Positions 54,867-64,000 of a stretch of 64,000 nucleotides of DNA are shown here, one piece after another. The stretch comes from Bythopirellula sp. (GTDB lineage: Bacteria; Planctomycetota; Planctomycetia; Pirellulales; Lacipirellulaceae): positions 1-64,000 of the forward strand of contig JANQQA010000371.1 in the NCBI GenBank assembly GCA_028285205.1. The letters run 5' to 3'. The position numbers were made by a program, and so were the translations under genes. Each line of letters starts with the position of its first letter. Position 1 is the stretch's first letter. The notes under the pieces are model-generated. The model was not told where the DNA came from, made no database searches, and saw nothing but the letters and a program-made list of their open reading frames with translations.

Positions 54867-55211
54867 ATGACTCAACAAAACAAGAACAACCATGAGACGT
54901 TTAATCCGTTCGATCCAGCCGGCATGCTTAAAGACGTCCGCAACGCGCAGATGGAAGCCTGGGCCAAGATGATGGTGGACTTGGTCCACACGGATGCTTA
55001 CGCCGAGGCGACCGGCGCAATGCTCGATACTTGGCTGAGCTGTTCAGGACCGTTCAAGACGGCCATGGAGAGCAATCTGACCCAGACGCTCAACGGCCTG
55101 AACCTTCCGACGCGTGACGATATCACGCGTCTTGCCGAGCGGCTGACGAACATCGAAATGCGATTAGATGACATGGAAGCCCAAATTGACGAGTGTTTTC
55201 CGCGGAAGTAG
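54867..55211 (+). CDS. Small PhaE-like PHA synthase subunit
   Basis: About 114 residues from ATG 54867. FNPFDPAGMLKDVRNAQMEA and WAKMMVDLVHTDAYAEATGA then LTRLAERLTNIEMRLDDMEA resemble the C-terminal part of class III PhaE subunits and the phasin-like PhaR of class IV, but it is much shorter than PhaE (about 300 residues). It lies between phaB and phaC, 27 bases before phaC, exactly where a synthase subunit is expected. Named by position and helical pattern rather than by a diagnostic motif. It has no strong ribosome-binding site and starts 11 bases after the phaB stop. Confidence 0.65.
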   Translation: MTQQNKNNHETFNPFDPAGMLKDVRNAQMEAWAKMMVDLVHTDAYAEATGAMLDTWLSCSGPFKTAMESNLTQTLNGLNLPTRDDITRLAERLTNIEMRLDDMEAQIDECFPRK

Positions 55212-55238
55212 GACTAGATTTAATCAGGAGCACGCGAA

Positions 55239-56348
55239 ATGACAGACTCAGCCACAACGGAAGTACCTTCTGCCCAGCTGCCGTCATTTGCCGATCTCTG
55301 CGAAGAGTGGCACAAAGCCGCTGAAAAGGCCGAGAGATTCAATCGTCTCATCACGACGGATGCGGAGCTCGCCCCCACGCCAAAAGAAGTTGTGTGGACG
55401 CTCAACAAGGCGAAACTCTATCGCTACATTCCCCAGGTGGAGCAGGAGCAACGCAAGGGCATCCCACTGCTTATGGTGTTTGCGATCATGAACCGCCCTC
55501 ACGTGCTCGATCTTCGAAAGGGCCACAGTTTTGCCGAATACATGGTGCGACAAGGGTATGATCTTTACCTACTCGACTGGGGCGCACCTGGGCCCGAAGA
55601 CAAGAATCTCAAGTTTGACGACTATGTGCTTGAGTACTTACCAAGAGTCGTGCGCAAACTCAAGAAAGTCTCGGGTTGCCAAGAATTCAGTATGCTCGGG
55701 TGGTGTTTGGGAGCGCTAATCAGCACGCTGTATGCCTCGCTACGGCCCGACGATGGACTAAAGAATCTGATCCTGCTGACGGCACCGCTTGATTTTTCCG
55801 ATAAGACTGCCGGAGCGTTCACTCGTTGGACGAGCAACGCTGCGTTTAATCCCGACATGATTGTCGAGAAGCTTGGAAACGTCCCGGGCGAGATGATCGA
55901 CGCGGGCGCAAAGATGCTCAAGCCAGTCGAGAATTACATGGGGAGCTATCTGATGTTGTGGGACAACATTGATAATCCCAAAGCTGTCGAGGCCTGGCAT
56001 GCAATGAATACATGGGTGCGCGATATCATTCCGATGGCTGGCGGTGCCTACAAACAATTGATTAATGAGTTTTACAAGGAAAATCGCCTCATCGAAGGCA
56101 ATCTTCTGATTCGTGGCGAGCACGTGGATCTGTCGAAGCTCACCGCGAACCTGTTAAACGTGATCGCTGAGGCAGATCACATCACTCCGCCTTGCCAGTC
56201 TGAGGGAGTGATGGACTTGGTCGGTTGCGAGGACAAGGAAGTGTTTCGTGTGCGTGGCGGCCACATTGGAATCATGGCCGGACGAGGCGCCGAAAAGAAC
56301 ACTTGGCCGCACATCGAATCGTGGCTCGCCAGCCGATCGGAGCAGTAA
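55239..56348 (+). CDS. phaC: Class III PHA synthase catalytic subunit
   Basis: 369 residues, the class III length (class I and II are ~560-590). Lipase-like box GWCLGA gives nucleophile Cys156; Asp313 is in EADHITPP and His342 in GGHIGIMAG. The enzyme polymerises 3-hydroxyacyl-CoA at the granule surface. AGGAG eight bases upstream fits the ATG. Class III synthases need a PhaE partner, and the only candidate nearby is the short protein at 54867. Confidence 0.94.
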   Translation: MTDSATTEVPSAQLPSFADLCEEWHKAAEKAERFNRLITTDAELAPTPKEVVWTLNKAKLYRYIPQVEQEQRKGIPLLMVFAIMNRPHVLDLRKGHSFAEYMVRQGYDLYLLDWGAPGPEDKNLKFDDYVLEYLPRVVRKLKKVSGCQEFSMLGWCLGALISTLYASLRPDDGLKNLILLTAPLDFSDKTAGAFTRWTSNAAFNPDMIVEKLGNVPGEMIDAGAKMLKPVENYMGSYLMLWDNIDNPKAVEAWHAMNTWVRDIIPMAGGAYKQLINEFYKENRLIEGNLLIRGEHVDLSKLTANLLNVIAEADHITPPCQSEGVMDLVGCEDKEVFRVRGGHIGIMAGRGAEKNTWPHIESWLASRSEQ

Positions 56349-56368
56349 TCTAAGGATAGGTTGATGGC

Positions 56369-57931
56369 ATGATGGAGTGGAAGTCCCTCATTAATGAACA
56401 GTCGCTCGCGTCGGCACTTCCCGGCGAGTACGAGTCTTTCGCCAAGCCCGTGGCAGACGCGCTGTCTGTTTTTCTGCATGGACTTCCCTCTGATCGTCAG
56501 CGAGCGATCCTCACTGCACAAGCTTTGCTGCCTGCGAGTGCAAGCGTCCCCGAACGTCTAGTGCTGCTGGCCCAGAGTTGTCCGGTCTTGCATAAGCTAG
56601 GCCAAGTGCTTGCAAGGGATCAGCGACTCTCGCTCGATTTTCGCCGGCAATTGCAGCAGCTCGAGGCGCTCGCTCCCAGTGTTTCGATGGACGAAATACG
56701 GAGTCTGTTGAGTGCGGAGCTACCGAGTTTGGAGCAACTCGGCCTAACATTGCAGTCGCCACCAATCGCCGAAGCAAGCGTCGCGGTGGTTGTGGGCTTC
56801 CAGGAGCTGGGCCCTCGAGGGCGCAAGGGCGTGTTCAAAGTACCCAAGCCGGGTATTCACGAAAAACTGCACGAGGAACTTGACTTGCTGCAAAGTGTTG
56901 GCGAGCACCTCGACCAGCGCTGCCAAGAACTCGGAATCCCTGCTTTGGATTATCGAGACACATTTGATCGTGTTCGTGATCGGCTTCGGTGGGAATTGCG
57001 ATTGGATCAAGAACAACGACACTTGAAGCTAGCTTACGACCTCTATGCCGATGAAACTTCTGTGGTGATTCCGGAGGTGTACGAAGAGTATTGCACCCCG
57101 CACGTCACGGCGATGAAGCGCATTGACGGGGAAAAAATCACCGACCATGGCTTGGAAGGACGGCGTGATCGGCGGCTACTTGCAAAGTCCCTCATCGAAG
57201 CCCTGGTCGCGCGATGTGTATTTTCGGCAGATCCCCATGCTTTGTTCCACTGTGATCCACACGCCGGCAACTTGCTCTTCACAAGCGATAACAAAATAGC
57301 TGTGTTGGACTGGAGTCTAGCCAGTTCGTTGGAAGAATCGCACCGAGTGGCTATCGTGCAAATTATGCTTGGCGCTTTGTCTTTGCATGCGAAGAAGATC
57401 ATCACCGTCCTGAGTGCGATCTCGGAGCGACCACCGAATCAAGACGCACTCCGCTCAGTCGTTGAGTCTTGGCTGCGACGGATTCGGCAGGGCGAACTTC
57501 CGGGCATGAGTTGGCTTGTCGGAATGATTGACCAAGCTGTTCAAGATGCTAATTTACGACTGAGCTCTGATTTGATACTGTTTCGTAAGAGTCTCTACAC
57601 CCTGGACGGGCTCCTTAGCGATCTGGTCAACGGAGAGTCATCAGATCAGACAGACAAGAAACTGCAGTCAGCACAAATGGATGGCGTTTTGATAGAAACA
57701 TTTCTGAAGCAGTTTCTCGTGGAGTGGCCGAAACGATGGATCACGCAGCCCTACTCGCGCAAGTTCGCGACTCGGCTGTCAAATCTCGATCTCACCTGTT
57801 GGATGTTGCAGGCACCTGTCACTGCAACGCGTCTATTGACGGGGCAGATTCGTGACCTTGTGCAGTTAACAGCGAAGCCCAACGGCGTTCACCAGTACTT
57901 GCTACCTCGCACTACGCGGAGCTCTGTATGA
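56369..57931 (+). CDS. ABC1/UbiB-family atypical kinase (AarF-like)
   Basis: 520 residues. The kinase-like core lies around 120-330: FKVPKPGIHEKLHEELDLLQ, the family-defining HCDPHAGNLLFTSDN and AVLDWSLASSLEESHR in place of the usual LDFG. Members act in ubiquinone synthesis or membrane lipid handling and are often ATPases rather than protein kinases. Here it sits inside the PHA/methylmalonyl-CoA operon: 20 bases after phaC and overlapping mce by 4 bases. No quinone gene is near. A role in PHA granule or cofactor metabolism is inference. Confidence 0.85.
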   Translation: MMEWKSLINEQSLASALPGEYESFAKPVADALSVFLHGLPSDRQRAILTAQALLPASASVPERLVLLAQSCPVLHKLGQVLARDQRLSLDFRRQLQQLEALAPSVSMDEIRSLLSAELPSLEQLGLTLQSPPIAEASVAVVVGFQELGPRGRKGVFKVPKPGIHEKLHEELDLLQSVGEHLDQRCQELGIPALDYRDTFDRVRDRLRWELRLDQEQRHLKLAYDLYADETSVVIPEVYEEYCTPHVTAMKRIDGEKITDHGLEGRRDRRLLAKSLIEALVARCVFSADPHALFHCDPHAGNLLFTSDNKIAVLDWSLASSLEESHRVAIVQIMLGALSLHAKKIITVLSAISERPPNQDALRSVVESWLRRIRQGELPGMSWLVGMIDQAVQDANLRLSSDLILFRKSLYTLDGLLSDLVNGESSDQTDKKLQSAQMDGVLIETFLKQFLVEWPKRWITQPYSRKFATRLSNLDLTCWMLQAPVTATRLLTGQIRDLVQLTAKPNGVHQYLLPRTTRSSV

Positions 57932-58338
57932 AAGCGGTAGAATCACTAAACCATATCGGTATCGCTGTTCACAATATCGAGGACCAGAAGGGCTTTTATG
58001 AGGGTGCGTTGGGCGCCAAGTTCGAGGGCTTCGAAGATGTCCCCAGCCAGAAAGTTCGAGTGGGGTTCTTTCGAGTCAGCAACGTCCGCATCGAACTGCT
58101 TGAACCAACGGATACAGACAGCCCGATTTCAAAGTTCCTGGAAAAACGTGGCGAGGGACTGCACCATTTGGCGTTCACAGTTGACGATATTCAAGCTCGA
58201 ATTAATGAACTGAACGAATCAGGGTTCCGTATGATTGACGAACAGCCGCGTCACGGTTCGCACAATATGAAAATCGCCTTTGTCCATCCCAAGAGTACGT
58301 TTGGCGTCTTGACCGAACTGTGCGAACCAGCACCCTGA
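57928..58338 (+). CDS. mce: Methylmalonyl-CoA epimerase
   Basis: 136 residues of the glyoxalase/VOC fold: ESLNHIGIAVHNIEDQKGFY, LGAKFEGFEDVPSQKVRVGF, IELLEPTDTDSPISKFLEKR, GLHHLAFTVDDI and the final VLTELCEPAP. His and Glu ligands for the metal are in place. It interconverts (2R)- and (2S)-methylmalonyl-CoA. ATG overlaps the preceding stop by 4 bases, and mutA follows 24 bases on. Confidence 0.94.
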   Translation: MKAVESLNHIGIAVHNIEDQKGFYEGALGAKFEGFEDVPSQKVRVGFFRVSNVRIELLEPTDTDSPISKFLEKRGEGLHHLAFTVDDIQARINELNESGFRMIDEQPRHGSHNMKIAFVHPKSTFGVLTELCEPAP

Positions 58339-58362
58339 GACAGACGCGTATCGGATGAACAC

Positions 58363-60462
58363 ATGAGTAAGACACTAAGCATTCAGGATGACTTCCCACC
58401 GACGAGTTATCAGCAATGGCGTGACCTTGCCGAGGCTGACTTAAAGGGTGAGTCATTTCAGCGAAAACTCGTTTCGCACACCTACGAAGGCATTGATGTG
58501 CAGCCGCTGTACACCTCCGACGATTGGCCGTCGGAGGATGACCCAGCGGGCTTCCCGGGAATTCCCCCCTCGGTGCGTGGCGGACGACCGTTGCAAAGTG
58601 TGCAGACAGGTTGGGATATTCGTCAGGAACATGCGCATCCCGATCTGAAAGCCACCAACCAGGCCATTCTCGATGATCTCAACGGAGGAGTGAATTCGTT
58701 GCTGTTGCGGTTGGATTATGCCGCCCGCGTCGGTCTTGATCCTGACGACCCATGTGCGAGCGAGTTGGCGGGGCGCGATGGACTGATGGCGTATCATGTC
58801 GATGACCTTGACGAGGCACTAGCGGGCGTCGATCTTTCGCAGGTTAGCATCACGCTCGAATCGGGCGCCGCTTTTTCGCCTGCCGCTGCGATGTTGACCG
58901 CACTGTGGGAGCGTCGCGCCATTGCTCCCGACGCTAGGCGAGGCGCATTCAATGCGGATCCGCTGGCTGTCCTTGCGCGTGATGGCCTCCAACCCACCTC
59001 GCCGTCGACAGCGCTGACAATGATGGCCGACCTGGCCATGTGGACGTCGGAGAACCTGCCAAACGTCACAGCGGTGCGCGTGGGCACTGCCCCTTATCAC
59101 CACGCCGGCGCTACGGCTGCTCAGGACATCGCGTTTGCGATGGCAACCGCCGTGTCGTACTTGCGTGCCATGACGGATGCCGACATGGAATCGCTGGCCG
59201 CTGCCCGTCAGATACTTTTCAACGTGAGTTTGGGCACTCATCATTTCCTAGGCATCGGAAAGCTGCGAGCCCTGCGAAGGCTTTGGAGTCGTGTGCTTCA
59301 GGCGTGTGGCATCCCCGGGGAAATGGTGCCAATGCGGTTACACGCTCGGACCAGCAAACGCGTTCTGACTCAACGAGCACCGTACACGAACCTATTGAGA
59401 AATACGGCAGCTGTCTTTGCCGCGGCGATGGGCGGCGCAGATATTATTACTTCTGTGCCGTTTGACGCGGCCGTGGGATTGCCGAGCACGTTTAGTCGCC
59501 GCATTGCTAGGAATACGACGCATATCTTGCAGGACGAAGCGCATCTCGACCGGGTGATTGATCCACCGGGGGGAAGTTGGTACCTGGAACGCCTAACGGA
59601 TGAACTTGCGAAGAAAGGTTGGGCAATCTTCCAGGAGATCGAAAAACTAGGCGGCATGCTCGAAGCAATTCAAAGTGGCTGGATCAATGGTCAGATCGAC
59701 TCGGCTTTTGCACCACGAGCAATGGATATTGCCAGCAGGAAAGATGCCATCACAGGTGTCAGCGAGTTTCCAAATGTCATGGAAGAGCGAATTGAGTTTG
59801 AGGAACCGGATCGAGATACGCTGGTATCGAAGGCATGTGAGCGCGTCGCACAGCAAAGAACCAACCGTACGCCGAAAATCCGGGGCACCGGTAGCTTAAC
59901 TTCCTCGATGGTGGAAGCTGCCACGAGCGGAGCAACGATAGGTCAAATATCCCAAGCCCTTGAATTCGAATTTGGCTCGACAGTCATTCCACCGTTGGCA
60001 CCACACCCGTTTGCTGCGCCGTTTGAGGAGTTGCGAACGGCAAGTGATCTATGGCAACAAGAGCATGGCCACCGGCCACGCGTCTTCCTGGCGAATTTGG
60101 GACCGCTTGCTCATCACTCGGCCCGTGCGGCGTATTCAAGAGGATTTTTTGAGGCCGGCGGATTCGAAGTACTGACAAATGAGGGCTTTGCGGACGCGGA
60201 ATCGGCTGCCAATGCGTTTACTGAAAGTGACGCTCGGATCGCAGTGATTTGTTCGTCTGACAAACTTTACCCAGAGGTCGCACCAGCCGCCGCTGAACGT
60301 CTGAAGTCAGCTGGCGCGAGAACCGTCGTGTTGGCAGGAAATCCAGGTGCAAATCAGTCGACTTGGAGCGCTGCTGGGGTCGATCGTTACATCTTTATCA
60401 AGTGTGATGTGCTGGCCACGTTGCGAGAGTTATTGCAAGAGGAAGGCGTGCTGAAGTCATGA
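58363..60462 (+). CDS. mutA: Methylmalonyl-CoA mutase, small subunit
   Basis: 699 residues with the barrel ([60 protein letters not shown]) and a C-terminal cobalamin-like domain in which the B12 ligand motif is absent ([20 protein letters not shown] in its place). This is normal for the small subunit, which does not bind B12. It overlaps mutB by 4 bases. With mutB it interconverts succinyl-CoA and methylmalonyl-CoA. Confidence 0.93.
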   Translation: MSKTLSIQDDFPPTSYQQWRDLAEADLKGESFQRKLVSHTYEGIDVQPLYTSDDWPSEDDPAGFPGIPPSVRGGRPLQSVQTGWDIRQEHAHPDLKATNQAILDDLNGGVNSLLLRLDYAARVGLDPDDPCASELAGRDGLMAYHVDDLDEALAGVDLSQVSITLESGAAFSPAAAMLTALWERRAIAPDARRGAFNADPLAVLARDGLQPTSPSTALTMMADLAMWTSENLPNVTAVRVGTAPYHHAGATAAQDIAFAMATAVSYLRAMTDADMESLAAARQILFNVSLGTHHFLGIGKLRALRRLWSRVLQACGIPGEMVPMRLHARTSKRVLTQRAPYTNLLRNTAAVFAAAMGGADIITSVPFDAAVGLPSTFSRRIARNTTHILQDEAHLDRVIDPPGGSWYLERLTDELAKKGWAIFQEIEKLGGMLEAIQSGWINGQIDSAFAPRAMDIASRKDAITGVSEFPNVMEERIEFEEPDRDTLVSKACERVAQQRTNRTPKIRGTGSLTSSMVEAATSGATIGQISQALEFEFGSTVIPPLAPHPFAAPFEELRTASDLWQQEHGHRPRVFLANLGPLAHHSARAAYSRGFFEAGGFEVLTNEGFADAESAANAFTESDARIAVICSSDKLYPEVAPAAAERLKSAGARTVVLAGNPGANQSTWSAAGVDRYIFIKCDVLATLRELLQEEGVLKS

Positions 60463-62651
60463 GTGCAATTCCCAATTTTGCCACTGTTCCCCTGGGAGAG
60501 CTTCCCGACACGGAACTAAAAGCGTCGAAGGCCCGATGGCGAGAGCGCGCGCAGGAGAGTTCCGGCACCACCGTGGATGACTGGCTGACGCCAGAACAGA
60601 TCCCTGTCCAAGCGCTGTACAGCGCAGAAGACTTGAACGACGTCGATCACTTGCAGACGATGCCGGGGATTCCACCGTACGTTCGTGGTCCCTATCCAAC
60701 GATGTATACGTTGCGTCCTTGGACGATTCGGCAGTACGCAGGGTTTTCGACGGCTAAGGATTCCAACGCGTTTTATCGACGTAACTTGGCTGCGGGACAA
60801 AAAGGTCTGAGCATCGCCTTTGATCTGCCGACCCACCGGGGATACGACTCCGACCACCCGCGCGTTTCTGGCGATGTGGGAATGGCGGGCGTCGCGATCG
60901 ATAGCATTTACGATATGCGCACGCTGTTCGATGGGATCCCGCTCGACAAGATGAGTGTTTCGATGACCATGAACGGCGCTGTCTTGCCCGTGATGGCGCT
61001 CTACATCGTCGCGGCTGAAGAACAAGGAGTGGCACCGGAAAAATTGGCTGGAACGATCCAGAACGACATTCTCAAGGAGTTCATGGTTCGCAATACCTAC
61101 ATCTATCCGCCGGAGCCAAGTATTCGAATCATCGCCGACATCTTCGAGTTCACCAGCCAGCGCATGCCGAAGTTCAATAGCATCAGCATTAGCGGCTATC
61201 ACATGCAAGAGGCGGGAGCCACGGCCGACCTCGAGTTGGCGTATACCCTGGCCGACGGCCTCGAGTACGTCCGAACAGGGATTAAGGCTGGGTTGCAGGT
61301 CGATGCGTTCTGCCCTCGACTTTCCTTCTTCTGGGCTATCGGCATGAATTACCTCATGGAGGTTGCAAAGCTGCGTGCCGCGCGGATGATTTGGGCGAAG
61401 CTCATCAAACAGTTTGAACCGAAAAACCCCAAGAGCCTGTCGCTACGGACCCATAGCCAAACGAGCGGCTGGAGTCTTACGGCGCAAGACGTTTACAACA
61501 ATGTGATTCGCACTTGCCTGGAAGCGATGGCAGCCACACATGGTCACACGCAGTCGTTGCACACCAACGCGCTGGATGAGGCGCTGGCATTGCCGAGCGA
61601 TTTTTCAGCTGCAATTGCGCGAAATACGCAGATCTTTCTGCAGCAAGAGACTGACACTTGCGACGTGGTGGACCCCTGGGGAGGCAGCTACGTTGTCGAG
61701 CGTCTCACGCACGATTTGGCCCAGCGTGCATGGCAGCACATCCAAGAGGTTGAGGAGCTTGGCGGAATGACCCAGGCGATTCAAGCTGGGATTCCGAAAA
61801 TGCGCATCGAAGAAGCGGCCGTGCGAACGCAAGCGCGCATCGATTCGGGCCAGCAGGCCGTTATCGGGGTTAACAAATACCGGCTCACCAGCGAAGAGCG
61901 CGTCAACGTGTTGCATGTCGACAATACGGCCGTACGGCAATCGCAGATTGCCAGCTTGAAGCAATTGCGTCAGGAACGAAATCAAGACGATGTCGATGTT
62001 GCTATTGCAGCGCTTCAAGAGGCAGCTTCGAGCGGCACCGGCAATCTTCTAGAACTGGCTGTGAATGCTGCACGGGCCAAGGCTACCGTTGGCGAAATTA
62101 GCAGTGCCCTAGAGGATACCTACGGACGGTATGTCGCGCCGGTGCAGTCGGTGCGCGGCGTGTATACCAGTGAAGTCACCGATGAATCCCAGACTGAAGA
62201 AGTCCTGGAACTGGTAAACTCGTTTGAGACGCTGGAGGGCCGCCGCCCGAGAATCTTGATTGCCAAGATGGGGCAGGATGGCCACGATCGTGGCCAAAAA
62301 GTCATTGCCAGCGCGTTTGCCGACCTAGGGTTCGACGTCGATATCGGCCCGCTGTTCCGAACCGCCGCGGAAACGGCACGTCATGCCGTAGAAAATGATG
62401 TTCACATCGTTGGCGTCAGTTCTTTGGCCGCGGGGCACTTAACCTTGGTCCCTGAGTTGCGGACTGAATTATCCAGTTTGGGACGCGAAGATATCATGAT
62501 TGTCGTTGGTGGCGTCATCCCTCCTGAGGACTATGACGCGTTGTACGACGCGGGAGCCGTCGCGGTCTTCGGGCCCGGCACGGTGATTAGCGAGGCGGCC
62601 ATGAAATTGGTTCGCGATCTTGCGGATCGTTTAGAATTGTCTTTAACCTAG
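60459..62651 (+). CDS. mutB: Methylmalonyl-CoA mutase, large (B12-binding) subunit
   Basis: 730 residues. Substrate barrel with [58 protein letters not shown] and [20 protein letters not shown]; cobalamin domain with [13 protein letters not shown], where Asp607-His609-Gly612 form the B12 motif. It catalyses the adenosylcobalamin-dependent succinyl-CoA/(2R)-methylmalonyl-CoA rearrangement. It lies between mutA and meaB. Confidence 0.97.
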   Translation: MSAIPNFATVPLGELPDTELKASKARWRERAQESSGTTVDDWLTPEQIPVQALYSAEDLNDVDHLQTMPGIPPYVRGPYPTMYTLRPWTIRQYAGFSTAKDSNAFYRRNLAAGQKGLSIAFDLPTHRGYDSDHPRVSGDVGMAGVAIDSIYDMRTLFDGIPLDKMSVSMTMNGAVLPVMALYIVAAEEQGVAPEKLAGTIQNDILKEFMVRNTYIYPPEPSIRIIADIFEFTSQRMPKFNSISISGYHMQEAGATADLELAYTLADGLEYVRTGIKAGLQVDAFCPRLSFFWAIGMNYLMEVAKLRAARMIWAKLIKQFEPKNPKSLSLRTHSQTSGWSLTAQDVYNNVIRTCLEAMAATHGHTQSLHTNALDEALALPSDFSAAIARNTQIFLQQETDTCDVVDPWGGSYVVERLTHDLAQRAWQHIQEVEELGGMTQAIQAGIPKMRIEEAAVRTQARIDSGQQAVIGVNKYRLTSEERVNVLHVDNTAVRQSQIASLKQLRQERNQDDVDVAIAALQEAASSGTGNLLELAVNAARAKATVGEISSALEDTYGRYVAPVQSVRGVYTSEVTDESQTEEVLELVNSFETLEGRRPRILIAKMGQDGHDRGQKVIASAFADLGFDVDIGPLFRTAAETARHAVENDVHIVGVSSLAAGHLTLVPELRTELSSLGREDIMIVVGGVIPPEDYDALYDAGAVAVFGPGTVISEAAMKLVRDLADRLELSLT

Positions 62652-62691
62652 CCCCACGCTTCACCCCGCTACTTACCCCGACGCGCCAATC

Positions 62692-63756
62692 ATGAATGGC
62701 CCATCCCCTCGTCGAAGAGATTTAAGCGTGGAGGAGTACTGTGCCGGCGTGCTCGAGTGCGACCCAGCCATCCTGTCGCGTGCTTTGACGCTGGTGGAGT
62801 CCTCTGCAGCACCTCATCAAAAGATGGCGGAGGAGATGCTGGCGCACTTGTTGCCACATACGGGACAAGCGATTCGGGTTGGCATCACCGGTCCACCAGG
62901 AGTGGGAAAGAGCACATTTATTGAGGCACTTGGTATCCAGTTGGTCCGCAATGGCAAACGCCTGGCTGTGCTGGCCGTGGATCCGTCGAGTGATCTAAGC
63001 GGCGGTAGTATTTTAGGCGACAAAACGCGGATGACGAGACTCTCATCCGAGCCTAACGCGTTCATTCGCCCTTCGCCTACGGCGGGAACTCTGGGGGGAG
63101 TGGCACGCAAAACTCGTGAGATGATGCTCATTTGCGAGGCTGCCGGGTTCGATGTTGTGCTGGTTGAAACGGTCGGTGTCGGTCAATCGGAAACAATGGT
63201 TGCCGAAATGACGGATTGTTTCCTTGCGCTAATGCTGCCATCGGCTGGAGATGAACTGCAAGGCATCAAACGTGGCTTGCTGGAATTGGTGGACGTGATT
63301 GCGGTCAACAAGGCGGATGGAGCGACTCGGCAAGCAGCTGAGGTGTCTGCTCAGCAACTCGCTGGTGCTTTGCAGTCAATAAGTGCCAACGGAATCGCAG
63401 TTCCACCAGTCTTGACCTGCAGTGCGATGGATGAACAAAACGTTTTCGCAGTCTGGGAAGAGGTTAAATCGCACTACAACGATCTGAAATCGAACGGCGC
63501 ATTGATGGCACTGCGGCAACAGCATAATGCAAGCTGGGTGTGGAGCATCGTTGATGATCGAGTTCGACAATCCGTGCGAGATCACCCGGCCGTTGCCAAG
63601 ATCCGTGCCAACCTTGAGGCGGAGGTATTGCGTGGTCAAATGACACCAGAATCAGCTGCTCGACAGATACTGGAGGCGTTTGGCGTCCCTATCGGCGACC
63701 ATCGCCAAGCTGTGAATGACGGAAACCAATTACCATCAACCTCGAACACTGTGTAA
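62692..63756 (+). CDS. meaB: MeaB/ArgK-type G-protein chaperone of methylmalonyl-CoA mutase
   Basis: 354 residues. P-loop GITGPPGVGKSTFIEALG with Walker A at 67-74; VDPSSDLSGGSILGDKTRM; VETVGVGQSETMVAEMTDCF; VNKADGATRQ. It guards and reloads the mutase cofactor using GTP. Directly downstream of mutB by 40 bases, the usual order. Confidence 0.95.
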   Translation: MNGPSPRRRDLSVEEYCAGVLECDPAILSRALTLVESSAAPHQKMAEEMLAHLLPHTGQAIRVGITGPPGVGKSTFIEALGIQLVRNGKRLAVLAVDPSSDLSGGSILGDKTRMTRLSSEPNAFIRPSPTAGTLGGVARKTREMMLICEAAGFDVVLVETVGVGQSETMVAEMTDCFLALMLPSAGDELQGIKRGLLELVDVIAVNKADGATRQAAEVSAQQLAGALQSISANGIAVPPVLTCSAMDEQNVFAVWEEVKSHYNDLKSNGALMALRQQHNASWVWSIVDDRVRQSVRDHPAVAKIRANLEAEVLRGQMTPESAARQILEAFGVPIGDHRQAVNDGNQLPSTSNTV

Positions 63757-63772
63757 CAGAGAAGATCAGGCT

Positions 63773-64000
63773 ATGGCCATTTCAAAACAGCTCCTCGACG
63801 ATCTCGACAAGCGCCGCAGTGAATCACGTGTTGGTGGCGGAGAAAAGCGTCACGCGAAACGCACCGAGAAGGGGCAGCTCTCAGCACGGAAGCGGCTGGA
63901 CGATTTTTTTGAGGCGAATACGTTTCAAGAATGGGGTATTCACGTCGACCACGGCTGCCATGACTTTGGTATGGAGAAAAAGTCGATGCCGTGCGACGGC
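63773..64000 (+). CDS. Acyl-CoA carboxylase beta subunit / methylmalonyl-CoA carboxyltransferase (3' partial)
   Basis: The first 76 codons are visible and run off the window: KQLLDDLDKRRSESRVGGGE, GQLSARKRLDDFFEANTFQE, HVDHGCHDFGMEKKSMP. This is the start of the PccB/MmdA family. It is clearly a paralogue, not a copy, of 38887-40419, which has [20 protein letters not shown] in the equivalent place. It is 16 bases after meaB, in the methylmalonyl-CoA operon. Whether it is a propionyl-CoA carboxylase or a methylmalonyl-CoA decarboxylase subunit cannot be told from this fragment. Confidence 0.88.
   Translation, partial: MAISKQLLDDLDKRRSESRVGGGEKRHAKRTEKGQLSARKRLDDFFEANTFQEWGIHVDHGCHDFGMEKKSMPCDG

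Overview
The window looks like the chromosome of a planctomycete, probably of the Pirellulales type. Three things point there: a DUF1559 prepilin-like protein, several secreted proteins ending in PEP-CTERM tails (two with dockerin-like Asp repeats), and a very long secretin with a low-complexity N-terminal half. This is inference from gene families; no rRNA or other phylogenetic marker is present.

Layout. 1-7770 is housekeeping: the end of a TPR protein, then a minus-strand ffh-rpsP-trmD-rplS-yraN-rph block without rimM, an AAA ATPase and tRNA-Pro. 7770-17621 is a stress and signalling block: three universal stress proteins, a CBS protein, a cytidylate-kinase-like protein, a triple-PAS histidine kinase, a BON protein, an NtrC-type sigma-54 activator and a hemerythrin. 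17955-35443 is mostly envelope and secreted proteins: MEMO-like, PQQ-repeat, SpoU methylase, DUF423, secretin, tRNA-Leu, PEP-CTERM proteins, a DUF1559 protein and metallophosphoesterases. 35809-64000 is a carbon and redox block: fructose-1,6-bisphosphatase, acyl-CoA carboxylase, pyruvate:ferredoxin oxidoreductase with a DHOD-like partner, phasins, PhaR, an Nfn/Sud-type ferredoxin:NAD(P) transhydrogenase pair, and a long operon phaA-phaB-small PHA subunit-phaC-ABC1 kinase-mce-mutA-mutB-meaB-carboxyltransferase.

The main discovery is that the signalling and metabolic blocks appear to be one regulon. Eight intergenic regions carry an exact GGCAC-N5-TTGC sigma-54 promoter and a ninth differs by one base. 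Near all of them lies a copy of one palindrome, TTGTGCGAATTCGCACAA, perfect at 17010 and 52718 and degenerate elsewhere. The targets are the usp/CBS cluster, the cytidylate-kinase-like gene, BON, the sigma-54 activator itself, hemerythrin, fbp, a phasin-SDR fusion, the Nfn pair and the pha/methylmalonyl-CoA operon. The likely sensor is the kinase at 12853. Its second PAS domain has the LOV flavin motif with its reactive Cys, and its third has the FixL heme His and Arg at the correct 20-residue spacing. It may therefore read blue light and oxygen.

Proposed physiology (inference): when oxygen falls, the cell makes acetyl-CoA through PFOR, balances ferredoxin and NAD(P)H through the Nfn pair, and stores carbon and electrons as polyhydroxyalkanoate. 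The methylmalonyl-CoA branch could supply propionyl-CoA for hydroxyvalerate units, as in glycogen-accumulating organisms, while Usp, CBS and hemerythrin proteins support dormancy. It resembles in logic, though not in ancestry, the mycobacterial DosR and rhizobial FixLJ systems.
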